64,000 bases of DNA from Ixodes scapularis (lineage: Eukaryota > Arthropoda > Arachnida > Ixodida > Ixodidae): positions 21,273,207-21,337,206 of the forward strand of contig NW_024609837.1 of assembly GCF_016920785.2 (NCBI RefSeq), in the 5' to 3' direction. Positions 42,740-55,212 of this stretch are shown here, piece after piece. The notes beneath the pieces were generated by a model. The model saw only the letters and a list, made by a program, of their open reading frames with translations, made no database searches and was not told the DNA's origin. Position numbers and translations under genes: made by a program. Every line of letters starts with the position of its first letter. Within the stretch, counting starts at the first letter, position 1.

Positions 42740-45700
42740 CTGACGAACGAAAAGTCTGAAATTAGTTTATTTCACACATTTTTTTTTTTCGATTTCTGGT
42801 ACCTCTTTATACCGGTTTTTAATAAGAAACTTATACCCGTATTTTCTTTGCTCTACTATATAGAGACTCCCCATGAATCCTTCCGAGAAGCCATCACACG
42901 AATCCGGTTTTTGTTTTCACTAAGTAACGGTAGCAAAAAAAATAATAAAAAGGAAGTCCTGAACTTCGTTTCAACTTAACTCCAGACGCAGCCGATGCTA
43001 CGAGCTAATGAGTCAATCAGAGAGCGTCAAAAAGCGCCCCATAAGGATGTTCGTCATGTTTATACACGAGTTCAATCATCGCTGAACAAATCATGTACAA
43101 GAAAGTCCGCTTTTGATGCTGCTTGGTTGGTGTCATTTGCTCGTAGCGTGGAACGCGTCATCATGGAAGGTGAAACGAAGTATAGGTTGCATTTTCGTAT
43201 GGATTAGTGCGGCCTGCGCGTCGGGAATTGTCAGTTTGACATATTTTCTTCATTCTAAACACCCGCGAACCTGCACATTCGCTGAAGGATTAATTGCTAC
43301 CAAGTAAAAGTCGAGTGTGAACACGGCGCTCGTGCAACAAGTAACCACTCGAATGATGTTGATGCAAACAATTAAAGGGTGTCACGAAGCATTATAATTG
43401 GTAACCGTTTGAAGACGTCAAAAAGTCCTAGAAGAGGTTATAAGTAGAACACACTTATTTTATTAAATTGAGAATGACAACGAATGAAACGAATTGTTTT
43501 CGTTGCATTCTGACATCGTTTCACGCTTTATTTATAAATGTCAAAGGCCCTACTGACACTTCGGAATTACATGTCTCTTGTGTAAAGTAGTACGTTATTC
43601 TAGCGGGAAAGATTCACCAGGTAAGAAATAAGATTTGAATCATCCACCTATAGGGAGTGATCAGTCCAGATATCTCCGTCGAGGAAACAAGCACTACTCG
43701 GTCTTTCAATTTCGCTTATCCAACAGATCAGCTCGACACGTTCAGCCGGCGAGTGGCAAATTAGAACACGTGGCCGCAACTGCGCCACAACAAACACGTA
43801 CGTATGGGAGCGCACACGCTTCATTTTCAGCCTGTGGCTATTTCTGGCACATATTGGAATATCACGTAAATTGCACATTTAAGTCACTGCTCTCTCGCGC
43901 TCAACTCTTCCATGCGCAAAAATGTTTTTTTCTTTTCTAAGCAGGGAAAAGAGGTTAAGAATGCACAATTATGAATAAAGCAAAAAGTAGGGAAAGAATG
44001 AATATTAGACCCGCCAGTCTGAGACTTGCACCTGTAGCCAGATTGAATCTCGTTAGTAGAAATAATATAAAAATGTTAGTCACTCACTTACTGAGTTCGC
44101 TGTACTGTTCAAGGTTATTCCTTGTAGGAAAATGTAACGGCGAACGAGATTGTGTAAAATATCATTTTTTTTTATCTTGTCGTCTTGTCCTGTGTTGTGT
44201 GTTTGAGCGTGCAGCCGTCCTTTAACGCGGGAAGATACTTGTGTGCACATCACACTAAGTAATAAATACTGTAATCATTTTCGGAAAAAAATGTACAACT
44301 TGTTTATTTTTCAAAATAATTATTCCTTCCATATTCTTGTTTTATTTATTTATGCGTAAAATATTATCTTGAACGTATGCTCAGAACTTTGGACTAGTGT
44401 CATATGGTAAGAAGTTGTAAAACACTTCAAATTAATTGTCTAAGTACAGATCCAAAATCCACCATCAAATTTGATTGATAATCAAAAGACAACAGAAACG
44501 AGCCCGAGTTTTACTCACTAGACATTCTTCTTTCCTTGGGCAAAAGTCTTTTTTCTTTTTAGGAAGCAAATCCTTACATTACAAATAATTAATAATTAGG
44601 CGTTAGTTCACTTTATCTCTCTATTTACCATTTATAATTGACCCATGCATTTATATAACCATCGAAACCGTGGAGAAGACATTCATCTAAAAAATTCAAG
44701 CTGTCGCAACCACGACGGTAGCGCGCGCTTTTCAGAAACAATTCTGCTCCTTCACCTTTATGCTGTCACCACGACACTGCAACTTGTCGAGGAGATTATA
44801 TTTTTCTGAGCACCAAAAATATTTGAAATTTCGCTCGATCCTGCGACGATATATTGGCTCACTATATAAATAACAAGCACAGAGAGAACAGTTCCCTTTA
44901 AATAAGCACCATCTTGACAGGCGAACATATTCCTCTCACGTATCATCCCACACCGCCGTTGTCTCTTCTCAAGAACAAACACAATTTGTTCTAGTATCTT
45001 TTTTTTTTCATCGCGTGAAGGCAGCACATGGATGATGCTACTTCCGCTGACCTCAATATCGATGGGCCGCTGCGGAGTGCATGAGCGAGAAACCCTTTCC
45101 GGGGAACAAAAAGCGACCAAACAGGGACGGCAGGCTTTGCGGCGAAGCCTCGATGGGAAATCCAGGGAAGCGAAACGGTCGCACGTTTCGCCGACGTGAC
45201 TCGGTATAGAGTGCGACGACGGACAGTTTGACCTGCGCCACGTTCGCGAAGTTATTTCCAAGTGAGAGGCTTGGGTTGCCGTTTGGTCGATTTCGCATAT
45301 CGGTTCTTCTAGTTGAAGCTGTTTGCTCTTTTTGTTCAAAGACAACAGAAGGGGCAATCTGGGACCCAAAGCCTTTTTGAATAGCATCGTTTCCATGTGT
45401 TCTGGAGACCATCACAGTAAAAGATCGGCGTATTGCTCAAGCGTCGATTTTTGAGGACAGTTGAATCGTTGGCACGGTTTTTCCGTCTTGCCTTTCCGAG
45501 CACCTCTTTCAGAATCTGCTTCTGCTTGGCCGTTGAATGTTGGTATTCGTGATTCTTTGTAAGAAACCTACGGTGAAAAGGACCTGGTGAATTTCGTTCA
45601 AGGCACAACGAGGAGCGATAACATTTACATCAAGGATGTTCGAAGTAGCACTTTATTGGACGAAATTGATCACGTGTTTAACAAACCTTAGTGCAAAGGT

Positions 45701-46470
45701 ATGTCACTTATCCATACAAATGATTAGTAAAGTTTATAAAATAATCAGGAGTACAACGTAACGCACTTCCATCTTGGAGTGTACGGTCTGTTTTTGTCCA
45801 CTGACATTTGTTTGCAATTTACGTGTTTCAACCTAACAAACCTTACACACTTTTGTTTTCTTTTCTTTTTTGTTGCGCCCATATAAGAAAGTTAGCAACT
45901 TAATTCGGTTATCTTCCTTACCTGGAAACAATTTTCTGTGAGGCTCTAAACACCCCAATTCATTTATTAAGTAAACTCGTGCCACCACATAGTAACCTTA
46001 TAGTAGCTTAATTGCAAACGGGAACATATCAATAAATAATCTTGGAAACCGTAAACGCTCGCGCATGTCACTCAATTTCAAGGCATGCAAAGTTGCTTAT
46101 CGCTGCAGGCTATGACCTCCAACACACACAACAATATATTGTAATAAACAGAAGCCTGTTTATTATTATACAAAACTCCAGTGAGCGTCCCTGCCCATTT
46201 TATAACGTTAGTTTATTCTTAGATGGGAAACAAGGACGGCGTTCCCTAGCGTCGCTTAGAAATTTAAGATGACGTCATCTAACTGACATCTTGTCAGAGT
46301 ATTAATAGCTCTAAGATATTGATATGTCACAACCTTTTTTGTATTTTGTTTCCACAATGTTTCTCAATTGTAACAATACTTATCTGTCTTTACATAAGCC
46401 CACATTATATCACCGCAATCACATGAAGCATCTCTTGTCACAAATTAAGCCGGCGTTGGTGGCGTGATAA
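42740..46470. other. Probable intron of the Dpr-like gene; nothing else recognised
   Basis: Continues upstream of the Ig1 exon on the minus strand. Overlapping minus-strand frames at 45053-45608 have no recognisable domain and shift between phases. T-rich and A-rich runs are common. Confidence 0.4.
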
Positions 46471-46474
46471 AAAA

Positions 46475-46600
46475 CTCCTGACTGGTCAATAGGGTCACGA
46501 AGTCACAGCCATATAACCTCGCGCGGAAATTTCAAACCCACAACGCACACGTGAATTGTGACGTTACGCGTGGAACGAATGTGATTAAAACATGACATGC
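46475..46600 (-). repeat. Dispersed repeat R1, copy 2
   Basis: Reverse complement of the sequence at 2683-2800, sharing the tttgaaatttccgcgcgagg block and the neighbouring tgaccctattgacca block. Confidence 0.55.
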
Positions 46601-46829
46601 AGTGCCAATAAAACGTCGCCGCATGTCTGAAATGATTTCACTTTTTCATGTAATTCATTAGCCTCAATTAAATTTGAAGAATTTTAGGAGGAATTCTAAC
46701 CCACGCGCCTTCGGTTGCGAGCCAGACATGCTACTGATGAGGCCACTCAAAGCACTCTTGCACGGAGAATGAGAAGGCGATGCGAACGGGTGCCAATAAG
46801 GGTATCGCGTTCCACTCTTAAAGGTGAAG

Positions 46830-47400
46830 CTTCAGCGTCTTCCAAGTTTTATATTCTACCTGGAACCCTTGACCTGAATTTTTTGTTGTGTCCTAGTTTC
46901 AGGCAAAAAACAGACTTATCCAAACGATTATTCTACGCTTTTTTGGTAATATCTGAACTAGAATACTCTACCTCTTTATGGTCCTCATATCAACCACACA
47001 TATGTCACAATCTAGATGCCGTTCAAAATAGAGCTCTTGTTTTCATTTGTTCTGGCTTCTCTCCATATATCAGTATATTAGGCTTACTGCGGTCAGCTAG
47101 CCTAGAAACACCTTCTCTCTGCCGCAGTGTGTTCCGTCCATCCATCTCTACATCAAATCTTTAATCACAATATCCGTAACCGAGAGCCTTTACTCTCACC
47201 TCCTCACCGCGTCTTTTAATAAATAATACTAATATATTTTCGCAGTCACCACCTTCTTTCTTTCTATTCTCGTAAAGATTATACAGTTTTCCTAACATGT
47301 TCATGTTGTAATGGTTGTTTATATATGTTGTACGCACATTCCCTTCTATAATACCCATTCGTGTCTTCAAGAGATATCAAGGATGATGTTGATGATGGTA
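46830..47400 (+). mobile_element. 3' end of a second LINE (plus strand)
   Basis: The frame carries LVISELEYSTSLWSSYQPHI, LDAVQNRALVFICSGFSPYI and LETPSLCR, which match the extreme C-terminus of Jockey/I-type LINE ORF2 (the LEYASSIWSP..., LE.VQNRAARFI pattern). A shifted frame then reads NHNIRNREPLLSPPHRV. An AT-rich 3' UTR follows, ending in gatgatgttgatgatgg. Catalytic domains are absent because the copy is 5'-truncated, as LINEs usually are. Confidence 0.75.
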
Positions 47401-47487
47401 ATGGACACATACAAAGGGAGGAAAACATTTTTTTCACAGTTGAGATGAAAAAAAGCCATTAAAAAAATTTACAAAAAAGTTTAGAGC

Positions 47488-47965
47488 TATGTTTGTGGCG
47501 CGAAACGAATTTGTAGCTGGCGCCCGCGGGAACCCGTGGTAAAGTGGCCGCCATAATGACATGACTGGCCGCTATGCTCACGTGGTGCTTGAGCCTTTTC
47601 AAAGGCTTCACACGGGCTCTAAAACTTACTCATTAATCTTTGTTCGAAGTACAACAAAAAAAAAGGATAAGTAATAACTTTTAGAGCCCAAAGGACGCTC
47701 CAGAAAGAGCGCTGGCACCATGTGATAGACCTGTGCGCCGGTCAGAACTTGACGGCGGCGGCGCGCCGGAGTGTTCCCTTCCGCCGACGGCGCCGGCGGT
47801 AGCGTGGAGAAACGCGTTCTAGCGGCGCCGCGCAACGCTCAGCGTGCGGCGGCGGCGTGACTTTGCGGCGGCGGTGTCGCAACGCGGCGGCGCACAGGCC
47901 TACCACGCGACAAATGGCGTCTCCCACGGGTGCTAACTACAAATTCGTTTCGCACCGTAAATATA
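47488..47965. mobile_element. TIR element with GC-rich interior
   Basis: The left end ggcgcgaaacgaatttgtag and the right end, inverted, ggtgcgaaacgaatttgtag continue as related sequence (cgcccgcggg / cacccgtggg) for about 35 bp. Inside is a second inverted pair (gggctctaaaa at 47615 and ttttagagccc at 47680) and a GGC-rich block at 47750-47890. No transposase frame and no target duplication were noticed. Confidence 0.6.
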
Positions 47966-48193
47966 TCTCTCAAAAATTGTTTTTGCTCATTGCAGATTCA
48001 TTTTATGACATCCTTTTCCCGTCCAGGCTATTTAAAAAATTAAGAAAAAATTCTCTTTGTATATGTCCTTTAAAGGAATAATGGTTTTCTGGTTGGATTT
48101 CTTGCCTTTCACCCCGGCCGCGATTGTACCTATGTATGCATAAAATTACCTAAGCCTTCGTTAGCTCTGCTTTCCAACCGGAGTGTAAGAAGC

Positions 48194-48561
48194 AATGGAC
48201 CTTTTCCACATACCGACGGCACCAGGCGGTGGCTGCACGAACTAAAAATCGAGGAAGTGACCTACCTCCGCTACCAATCGATAATGGGAGCTACGCTACC
48301 AGTTTCATCGCTCCCTGAGCAGCGGCGCCTGTCCAACGCGACTTTAAAGAGGGGCATCCGTGGCGTCCACCCAAACGTCGTGTTTTCCATTCCGTCGACG
48401 TTCTTTTTTTGTGTAACACAATTATACATATGCTGCAGTTACGTGTTTTTCTCGCTGATATACAGCCTCCTTCCGAATTTCCTCGATTTTTCGTTCCGAC
48501 TTCCGCCGCTTGGTATCGGGCGCTCGCGTGTGCGCAGAACGCTTCTCGGAAAAGGTCCATT
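48194..48561. mobile_element. Short TIR element with AATGGACCTTTTCC ends
   Basis: aatggaccttttcc at 48194-48207 and its exact reverse complement at 48548-48561. The 368-bp unit has no recognisable protein. No target duplication was found. With only 14-bp termini the call is tentative. Confidence 0.5.
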
Positions 48562-50002
48562 CGATAGCTAAGCAGAGGTCGCGAGGTCAGTTGCATCTTA
48601 TCCGGATTAAAAAAAAACTCCCGTATTCACTCGCATTGGCCCTTTCGCAAGTGAAGCTTGCTTTTACGGGTGGGTTGGTTTTATCTTCGTATTTGTCCAA
48701 AAGGTAGATGTCGAAGCGAGAGGTCTGCTCGTCTGGCAACCGTTACTTTGCCGGCCAAGTCATGAATATTCGAGCGGCGTACCCATTCCCGCTCATATTC
48801 CCGTACACGCAACGAATGCAAGCTGCGATGGTCTCGCGGTGATCGCGATCCCGCGAGAGCGTTGCGAGGAAATCTTTCGTTCGTCGGTGTTTGAGGAGCA
48901 CGCCCTCTTTGCTGGGTGCACATTTCCGCTCCGAGCCCGGATGTATATTTCATGCACGCACGCAAATAAGTCGGCCAGTTCATCCCGGGTGCAGACCGCT
49001 CCTTTGGCTTTTTATTTCTTAACGTTTCATAAACTTGTCCTTTTTTCTTTCTTTTTTTTTTGACGCGGAGCTTGCAAAACTTTTGGCCGCATTGACAAGC
49101 TATGGGTAAGTGCACCTCTGCCACCGAATAAAAAATACGTACCGATCATGGATGCCATTCACGTGGTGATAGTTATTAATGTAAAAGAAAGCTGCCGTAC
49201 AACTACCCAAAATATAAAAAAGTGATAACACGTGTTTCGTAGGCTACTTAAGATGCTGTTCGGTGCAGTATAAAGATTTCCAGACAAAGTCAGGCGACTG
49301 AGCCATTTGTCGACGCGGCCTCTGTGAGGGAGCAATAGTCCCAGCTTGAAGAAAACAGGACTTTAGAGTGGAAAGCGAGGGCAAGATTGTGTAATTTCAG
49401 CGTTAAAAACAAGCATAGTATATAGAATTATTAAAACGTAAATGAATCTGCTCCTGTTTAGGCAATATTCGGTCTATGATGGAAGAAAACATCCCTAAAG
49501 GATTTACAATAGTAAAGAATGAAGGAATAAAGGCGAAATAATTAAACTTTAAGTTGGAGGTTTAAGCTGCACTTTATTGTATTACTTTTAATATAAAGTT
49601 TAATTTCTCCCTTGAAGACATGGAACAAAAGCCTGTTCAATGGCAAGGTTACTTTCAATTGTTTGCCTTCAAAAAAAAAGGGCACTAAACGTTTTTTTGT
49701 TTTTTTTATGCAGTAACATGGCTCATACGAATCAAATCCCAAAGTTTCCAGGGGCCTTAATAAATATGGAATATTTTCTTCCTGATTAAAATAGGAGAGG
49801 TCTATTAACATAAAAAAAACCTAGGCACCTTGACACCCTTTGCCAACTGTTAACTTCGCATTCGTGTGAAGTCAATACATTTTCTACAATAAAAAAGACA
49901 CCCCTGAGTTTTCGTATACCACAAACACGATCAAAAGCTCATGATTTTTGGGGTTTCGTTAATTTCTTTAAACCAGCTGCTTTAATAATTTTAGTCTTAA
50001 TA
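48562..50002. other. No gene recognised
   Basis: Overlapping frames at 48681-49124 lack domains. A T run lies near 49052-49060. Confidence 0.4.
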
Positions 50003-50420
50003 TTACAACGCGCGTCGCTGAGCGAGCGCGTACGTGGCCGAATGATTACCGTGCATGGCTCTCGCGCAGAGGATCTGGGTTCGATTCCAGAAAGCGGAAT
50101 GCTCTTCTATTTATTCTTTCTACTTGAGTTCTCGCAAATTCGAGAACATTCTCGTCTGATTGAGTTGCGATTGTCCTACGCGCCGAACTTACTAGGCTGA
50201 ATGTTGCAGAAACCCACGCTGCTACAAAAGGTGCTCCGCGTTACAAACCGAAGTCAGTCTCGGCCCAGCGTTCGATTCTGCTGTTACGTTGGCTTCAACG
50301 CCTGCGACGCTTTATTGTTTTTTTTTTCTGTTTCACTTTTGTTTTGAACACAAGTTCGCCTTATTAAATGTACCAGTTTCCTCAGTTATTTTTTTATTTC
50401 GTCGCCTCGTCATTCGGACA
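50003..50420 (+). repeat. 5' LTR of Gypsy element D, with tRNA-like A and B boxes
   Basis: Aligns along its length with the 382-bp LTR of element A (ends at ...attcggaca, compare ...cttcgtgaca). Near its start TGGCCGAATGA (50035-50045) nearly fits an A box and GGTTCGATTCC (50078-50088) is a perfect B box. The first two bases read TT instead of TG. Confidence 0.8.
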
Positions 50421-50613
50421 TTTTGGTGGAGGTACAGCGTAGCACATGTCCGTGCAGCGCACCCCTCCGAGGGCCCGCTGTGCAAGTCCGACTCCAAGCC
50501 CCTGAGGACCCAACGAAGACCAGACCGAGAACCGATCAGGTCGCCTCAACCAAGGCCTACCCCCGCACTTCGGACTCTTGCCATTCAAGGCCAAGCAGGC
50601 AACGAAGCCGACG

Positions 50614-51869
50614 ATGGACAACCAGTCGTCGCAGACCCCGGCCGCCGCCGCCGTCGTATGTATACCTGCCCGTCACACCTCGGACATCCGACGCCTTTCC
50701 ACGGGGAGGTCCACGAAGACATTGAAGATTGGCTGCAACATCACGAACGAGTGGCCCGCTATAACGGATGGACACCGAAGCAGAGGCTTCAGAACGTCTA
50801 CTTCGCTTTGGAGGCCACAGCACGGAATAGGTTTGAAAACCAGGAAGCGTCAATAACCTCCTGGGAGCAACTGAAGGCTAAGCTCCGAGGTACGTTTACC
50901 AACCTACAGCGGAGAGAACGCGCCGAGGAGCTTCTTCAAGCCAAGACCCAAGGCACTAATGATAGCCTTGTTAGCTTTGCCGAAGATGTTCTTCGATTCA
51001 GCAACCGCGTCGATCCTCAAGCCTCCGAAGCAAAGAAGCTGAGAATTCTGATGCGACGTGTCAAGGAGATCATCTTCGGAGGCCTGGTACGATGTCCACC
51101 TACAACCGTGGAAATGTTTGAAACGAAGGCGACCAACATTGAAAGGGTCCTGCAAGCAAGAGCCGCCCACATCTATCGAGTTCCCGGCGTCGCTGCACTC
51201 ACGCAATCCAGTCGCACCTTCAGCCGCAATATTACAGGGATCCGCGAAATCGTCCGGGACATAATCCCTCAAGAACTGAAGAAGCTGGTACGTGCCACCG
51301 AACGTCCAGCTTCACTCTCAATCGCCGAGGTTGTTCGAGAGGAGGTCCAGCAAGCGCTCCAGCCAGACGTTCTTGCGGACGCCGCACCAGAACCATCCGA
51401 TTTGACCTACGCCGCAGTTGGTCGTCGTCCACAGCCTCCTGTCACCCGGCAGTACTCAGCTGCATCCTGACGAGAGGTTGTTTTGCTGGAGTACGCTCCA
51501 CGCCAAAAGCTGCGTGAACCTCGAAAGACAGACCTGTGGCGGATGAATGACGGACGCCCGGTGTGCTTCCACTGCGGGGAGGCTGATCACGTTTTCCAAA
51601 GGTGTCCCTACCACCAGCTAGGCCTGCGGGGATTCGCGCCAAATGGCCATCGACGTCGCTTTGGAGAGCGACCAAGGGACGTCAAGAAATACCTCCGTCA
51701 CCCTCCGTCACCAGTGCCGACAGCACGACGAGGTTCCCGCTCTCCATCCCCCGAGGTTTGCGCATCGCCTCTCCGTCGGTCGCGGCGTGACAGCCTGTAC
51801 CCCCATCTCGTCGGGACAACTAAGTGCGGCAACGCCTGGAGTTGGCGTTGCCAAAGACGACCGAAGTAA
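50614..51869 (+). pseudogene. Gypsy gag with CCHC knuckle (element D)
   Basis: A likely start is the ATG at 50614 (MDNQSSQTPAAAAVVC), about 190 bases past the LTR, but a frameshift near 50675 is needed to reach the capsid frame: TPFHGEVHEDIEDWLQHHER, then LQNVYFALEATARNRF, then RAEELLQAKTQGTNDSL. The frame meets a TGA at 51468-51470 and continues in phase through a single zinc knuckle, CFHCGEADHVFQRC. An Arg/Ser/Pro-rich stretch follows. The open frame can be extended upstream into the LTR (50289), which I regard as chance. Confidence 0.85.
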
Positions 51870-51939
51870 AGAGCCTCCAAGAACGCCGGAGCGCTCCCAC
51901 TTTCTCGACGCCAGGCATTGCAACGACGCCCCTGCAGCG

Positions 51940-52390
51940 GTGCCCAACAACTGAAACTTTGTTATCGACGGCCACGACGCATCGGCACTCGTGGACACCG
52001 GAGCAGGCTAATCAGTTTTGAGTGGAAGGCTCTCTCGCCGCCTTCGAAAATTGACAACGAGATGGTATGGGCCGCAGATAGAAGCCGCTGAAGGACACCT
52101 CATTACACCTGTCTGAAGGTGCATTGCTCGCGTCGAAATTAAAGGCGAGACGTGTCCTGCGAAATTCACCGTTTTACAAAAATATTCCCGAGACGTCATT
52201 CTCGGCATGGACTTTCTTTGTGGATACGGTGCCGTCATCAAACTTAGAGGAAACAGATTGACGCTGCCGACACCTGTTCCGCCTTCAGAGAAATCCCAAA
52301 CTGAGTCAGCCGCCATCTGAGTCGCTGCCGAACATGTTAACCTGCCGCCGCGATCAAATGTTGTCATACCCGTCGTATGACAACATTTGA
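51940..52390 (+). pseudogene. Aspartic protease remnant (element D)
   Basis: Near 51961 the frame gives VIDGHDASALVDTGAG, with the DTG active site, followed at once by a TAA. Further pieces (RDVILGMDFLCGYGAVI) match the C-terminal block of Gypsy proteases. At least three stops interrupt it, and the next frame is shifted. A short inverted repeat (caaatgttgtcatac / gtatgacaacatttg) lies at 52356-52390. Confidence 0.7.
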
Positions 52391-53566
52391 TTGCTTCTGG
52401 AAAGAGGAATAGCCGTCGCAAGAGGAGTAGCTGAACTTAAGGATGGGCGCACTGTGGTCCTCGTGGTGAACTTCCAACAAGAAACGCCATACCTCACTAA
52501 AAATGCAGCTGTGGGCCATGTCGAGGAGCTCCGAAACTCCTCCGAAATCGCCGTGATTAGTGAAGAATCATCGCCACCTCAGCAAGATTTTACTTCGCCA
52601 GCGCAGCTCGAAATTGACCCTAAGCTTCCGGACCTAAAACGACAGCAGCTGAGTGACCTCCACGCCGAATACAGCGACTGCTTTGCGACGTCGTCAAAGA
52701 TGCGCCAAACCACTGTGGCGGAGCATGGCATCGTAACCGACGACGACGAACTCCCTGTGCATCGATCGCCATACCGAGTCAAAGTAAAAGAAAGGGAGGT
52801 CACGCAGGAGCAAGTGCAAGAAATACTGTACGACGGCATAATCCAGCCTTTTAGCAGTCCATGGGCCTCTCCAGTCGTACTGGTTAAGAAGAAGGACGGA
52901 ACGCTTAGGTTCTGCGTCGACTACCGGCAGCTGATCGCGGTGACAAAGAAAGACGTCTGCCCACTAGCCCGCATAGACGACACGCTAGAGCGGCTGCGCC
53001 ACTCTCAATATTTTTTATCGATGGACCTGAAGAGCGGCTACTGGTAGATTGAAGTGGACGAACGGGATCGAGAGAAGACAGCTTTTGTCACGCCTGATAG
53101 ATTCTACGAGTTCAAGGTGATGTCCTTTAGACTATGCACGGCACAAGCAACTTTCCAGCGTGTCATGGACACCGTACTGACTGGGCTGACATGGCAGAGC
53201 TGCCTCGTCTACTTTGACGACGTCGTAGTGTTTTCATGTGACTTCGACGAGCACTTCCGACGACTCGGAGCTGTTCTCCGATTTATACAGGCCGCCGGCC
53301 TCACTCTCAAGTCATTGAAGTGTCGGTTTGTCTGTGACGAACCGAAGATCCTAGGCATCGTGGTTAGCAACGATGACGTTCGCCCAGACCCAGAGAAGAC
53401 TCGCGCCGTCGCGGCATTTCTAGCGCCGACATATAAGAAGGTCGTGCGAAGATTTCTTGGGCTGTGTGTGTACTATCCGCGCTACGTTCGCTATTTCGCA
53501 AGGACTTCAGCACCGCTCAAAAACCTCACGAAGGACGCCCAGAAGTTCGAATGGGTTCAGAAGTAG
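52391..53566 (+). pseudogene. Gypsy reverse transcriptase (element D)
   Basis: One frame holds nearly all RT motifs: VHRSPYRVKVKEREV, SSPWASPVVLVKKKDGTLRF, FLSMDLKSGYW (first Asp), RLCTAQATFQRVM, and LVYFDDVVVFS with the catalytic YxDD. The thumb (LGIVVSNDDVRPDPEKT) and connection (LGLCVYYPRYVRYF) follow. A TAG at 53045-53047 replaces a codon in SGYWQIE and another TAG ends it at WVQK. Both are one C-to-T change from CAG. The catalytic residues survive but the protein cannot be made whole. Confidence 0.9.
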
Positions 53567-54060
53567 CAGCAGACTTTTGACGAGCTGAAACGACAACTCC
53601 AGACTCCTCCGGTTCTCGGACACCTTCGATCAAGATGCAGAAACCGACATTCATTTGGGCACAAGTAAAGCATGACTAGGCGCGGTACTGGCTCAAGCCC
53701 AAGAAGGCACCGAGCGAGTCATCGCCTAAGCAAGTAGGAAACTGTTAAAAGCGGAGATAAATTACTGCACGACTGAAAAGGAATGTCTTGCGGTCGTCTG
53801 GGCAATAGCGAAGTTTCGCCCGTACTTGTACGGGAGCCTGTTCCGCGTTGTCATGGACTACCACTCGCTCTGCTGGCTTGCGAACCTAAAGGACTCTTTA
53901 GGACGACTCACTCAAGGGAGTCTCCGACTGCAGGAGTTATACATGGCTGTGGCCTACAAGTCAGGCCGCAAGCACAGCGACGCCGATGCCTGTCCAGAGC
54001 CCCCGTCGAGACATCTCCAGGTAGCAGCGACGGTGATGACGGTGAGTGCTTCCTAGGCGC
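53567..54060 (+). pseudogene. Gypsy RNase H (element D)
   Basis: Frames switch twice. KAEINYCTTEKECLAVVWAI and YGSLFRVVMDYHSLCWLANL correspond to the RNase H TEKECLA and TDHHSL blocks, the latter with Asp-Tyr in place of Asp-His. YKSGRKHSDAD marks the tether to integrase. Stops and shifts make it non-functional. Confidence 0.8.
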
Positions 54061-55212
54061 AGTGAACACCGACGACATGGCACGACGTCAAAGAGACGTT
54101 CCTGATTGGCGCGCGCTATTTGAGCAGCTCGAAGGACGAGGGGCGATTATACCCCGTGTCTTCTCGAGAACCCGGCCAACCTTCGTCCAACGACAAGGTG
54201 TACTTTACAAGGAGAATTTCGGAGACAACAGCTCGCGATGGCTGCTGGTAATCTCTACCGACATTCGAGGCGAGATCTTTCAAGCCTGCCACGACGACCA
54301 ACGCCCAGACATCTTGATTACAGCCATACGCTGGCCCGAATTCGTGAAAGGTATTACTGGCCCAAGCTCTCGAAGACCACTCACCTCTACACACGATCGT
54401 GACAGGAGTGCCAGCGACGCAAGAAACCGCAGACGAAGCCTGCAGGCTTCCTGTAGCCGATTGCTCCCCCGACTGCACCCCAAAAGATGGGAAAAAATTT
54501 ACTTGGTCCCTTCCCACCATCGACGCAAGGAAACTGATGGATAATCGTCGCCAAATTTTATCTCATTCGGTACGCCGAAACGAAAGCCCTTTCTTCAAGG
54601 ACTGCTGTGGAAGTCGCCAAGTTTTTCATCGAGTCCATTGTCCTCCGGCACAACGCTCCCAAAGTTCTGATTTCAGACCGTGAACCATCGTTCATGGCCC
54701 AGCTGACACAAAAACTCCTTCGTCTCAGCAACACCAGCAATCGTCGTCCACGGCACACCACCCGCAGCCCAAGGGGCTGACGGAGAGACTCAATAAGACC
54801 ATCTCCGACATGATCTCCATGTATGTCGACGTGGAGCACAAGACATCGGACGAGGTGTTGCTGTACGTCACATTTACCTACATGACGGCCGTGCAAGAGA
54901 CAACCGGGGTTACACCCTTTTAACTGGTTCATGGTCGCAAAGTGACGACAATGCTAGACGCGATGTTACCCCACGAACCGGCTGTCGATAGAAGCGACGA
55001 CGCCGAGGTGGTTGCCCAACGGGCAGAGGAAGTCCGTCAGCTCACCACACTTCAGATTAAAGCCTTACAACGTGTCGACCCCGGCCGCTACAACCTTCGT
55101 CGTCGGGACGTCCACTTCCATCCCGGAGACAGAGTGTGGGGTGTGGACATTGATTCGCCGCCGTGGTCTCAGCTAGAAACTCCCGAAGCGCTACTTCGGA
55201 CCATACAAAGTA
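54061..55212 (+). pseudogene. Gypsy integrase, strongly decayed (element D)
   Basis: Pieces in several frames align with the element A integrase: WRALFEQLEGRGAIIPRVF and CHDDQ of the zinc domain region, VEVAKFFIESIVLRH and VLISDREPSFMAQL (second catalytic Asp), then a shift, and MLDAMLPHEPAVDRSDDAEV with YNLRRRDVHFHPGDRVW near the C-terminus. The sequence leaves the family at about 55212 after LLRTIQ. Confidence 0.8.

Larger units (their letters stand above)
50003..55212 (+). mobile_element. Gypsy LTR element D, 3'-truncated, decayed
   Basis: Plus-strand Ty3/Gypsy element of the same family as A. In order: 5' LTR (50003-50420), a candidate primer site (tggtggaggtac at 50424), gag, zinc knuckle, protease, RT, RNase H and integrase. 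It ends at about 55212, inside the integrase C-terminal region, where an unrelated dispersed repeat begins; there is no 3' LTR. Several stops (TAG for likely CAG in RT) and frameshifts make it inactive. Confidence 0.9.

Noticed and set aside
45053..45608. Overlapping minus-strand frames of up to 212 residues
   Set aside because: No domain, shifting phases and no splice signals that I could defend.
50035..50100. tRNA gene (class II-like) at the start of element D
   Set aside because: Boxes are present but the acceptor stem and a proper anticodon arm are not; the sequence is part of the LTR.
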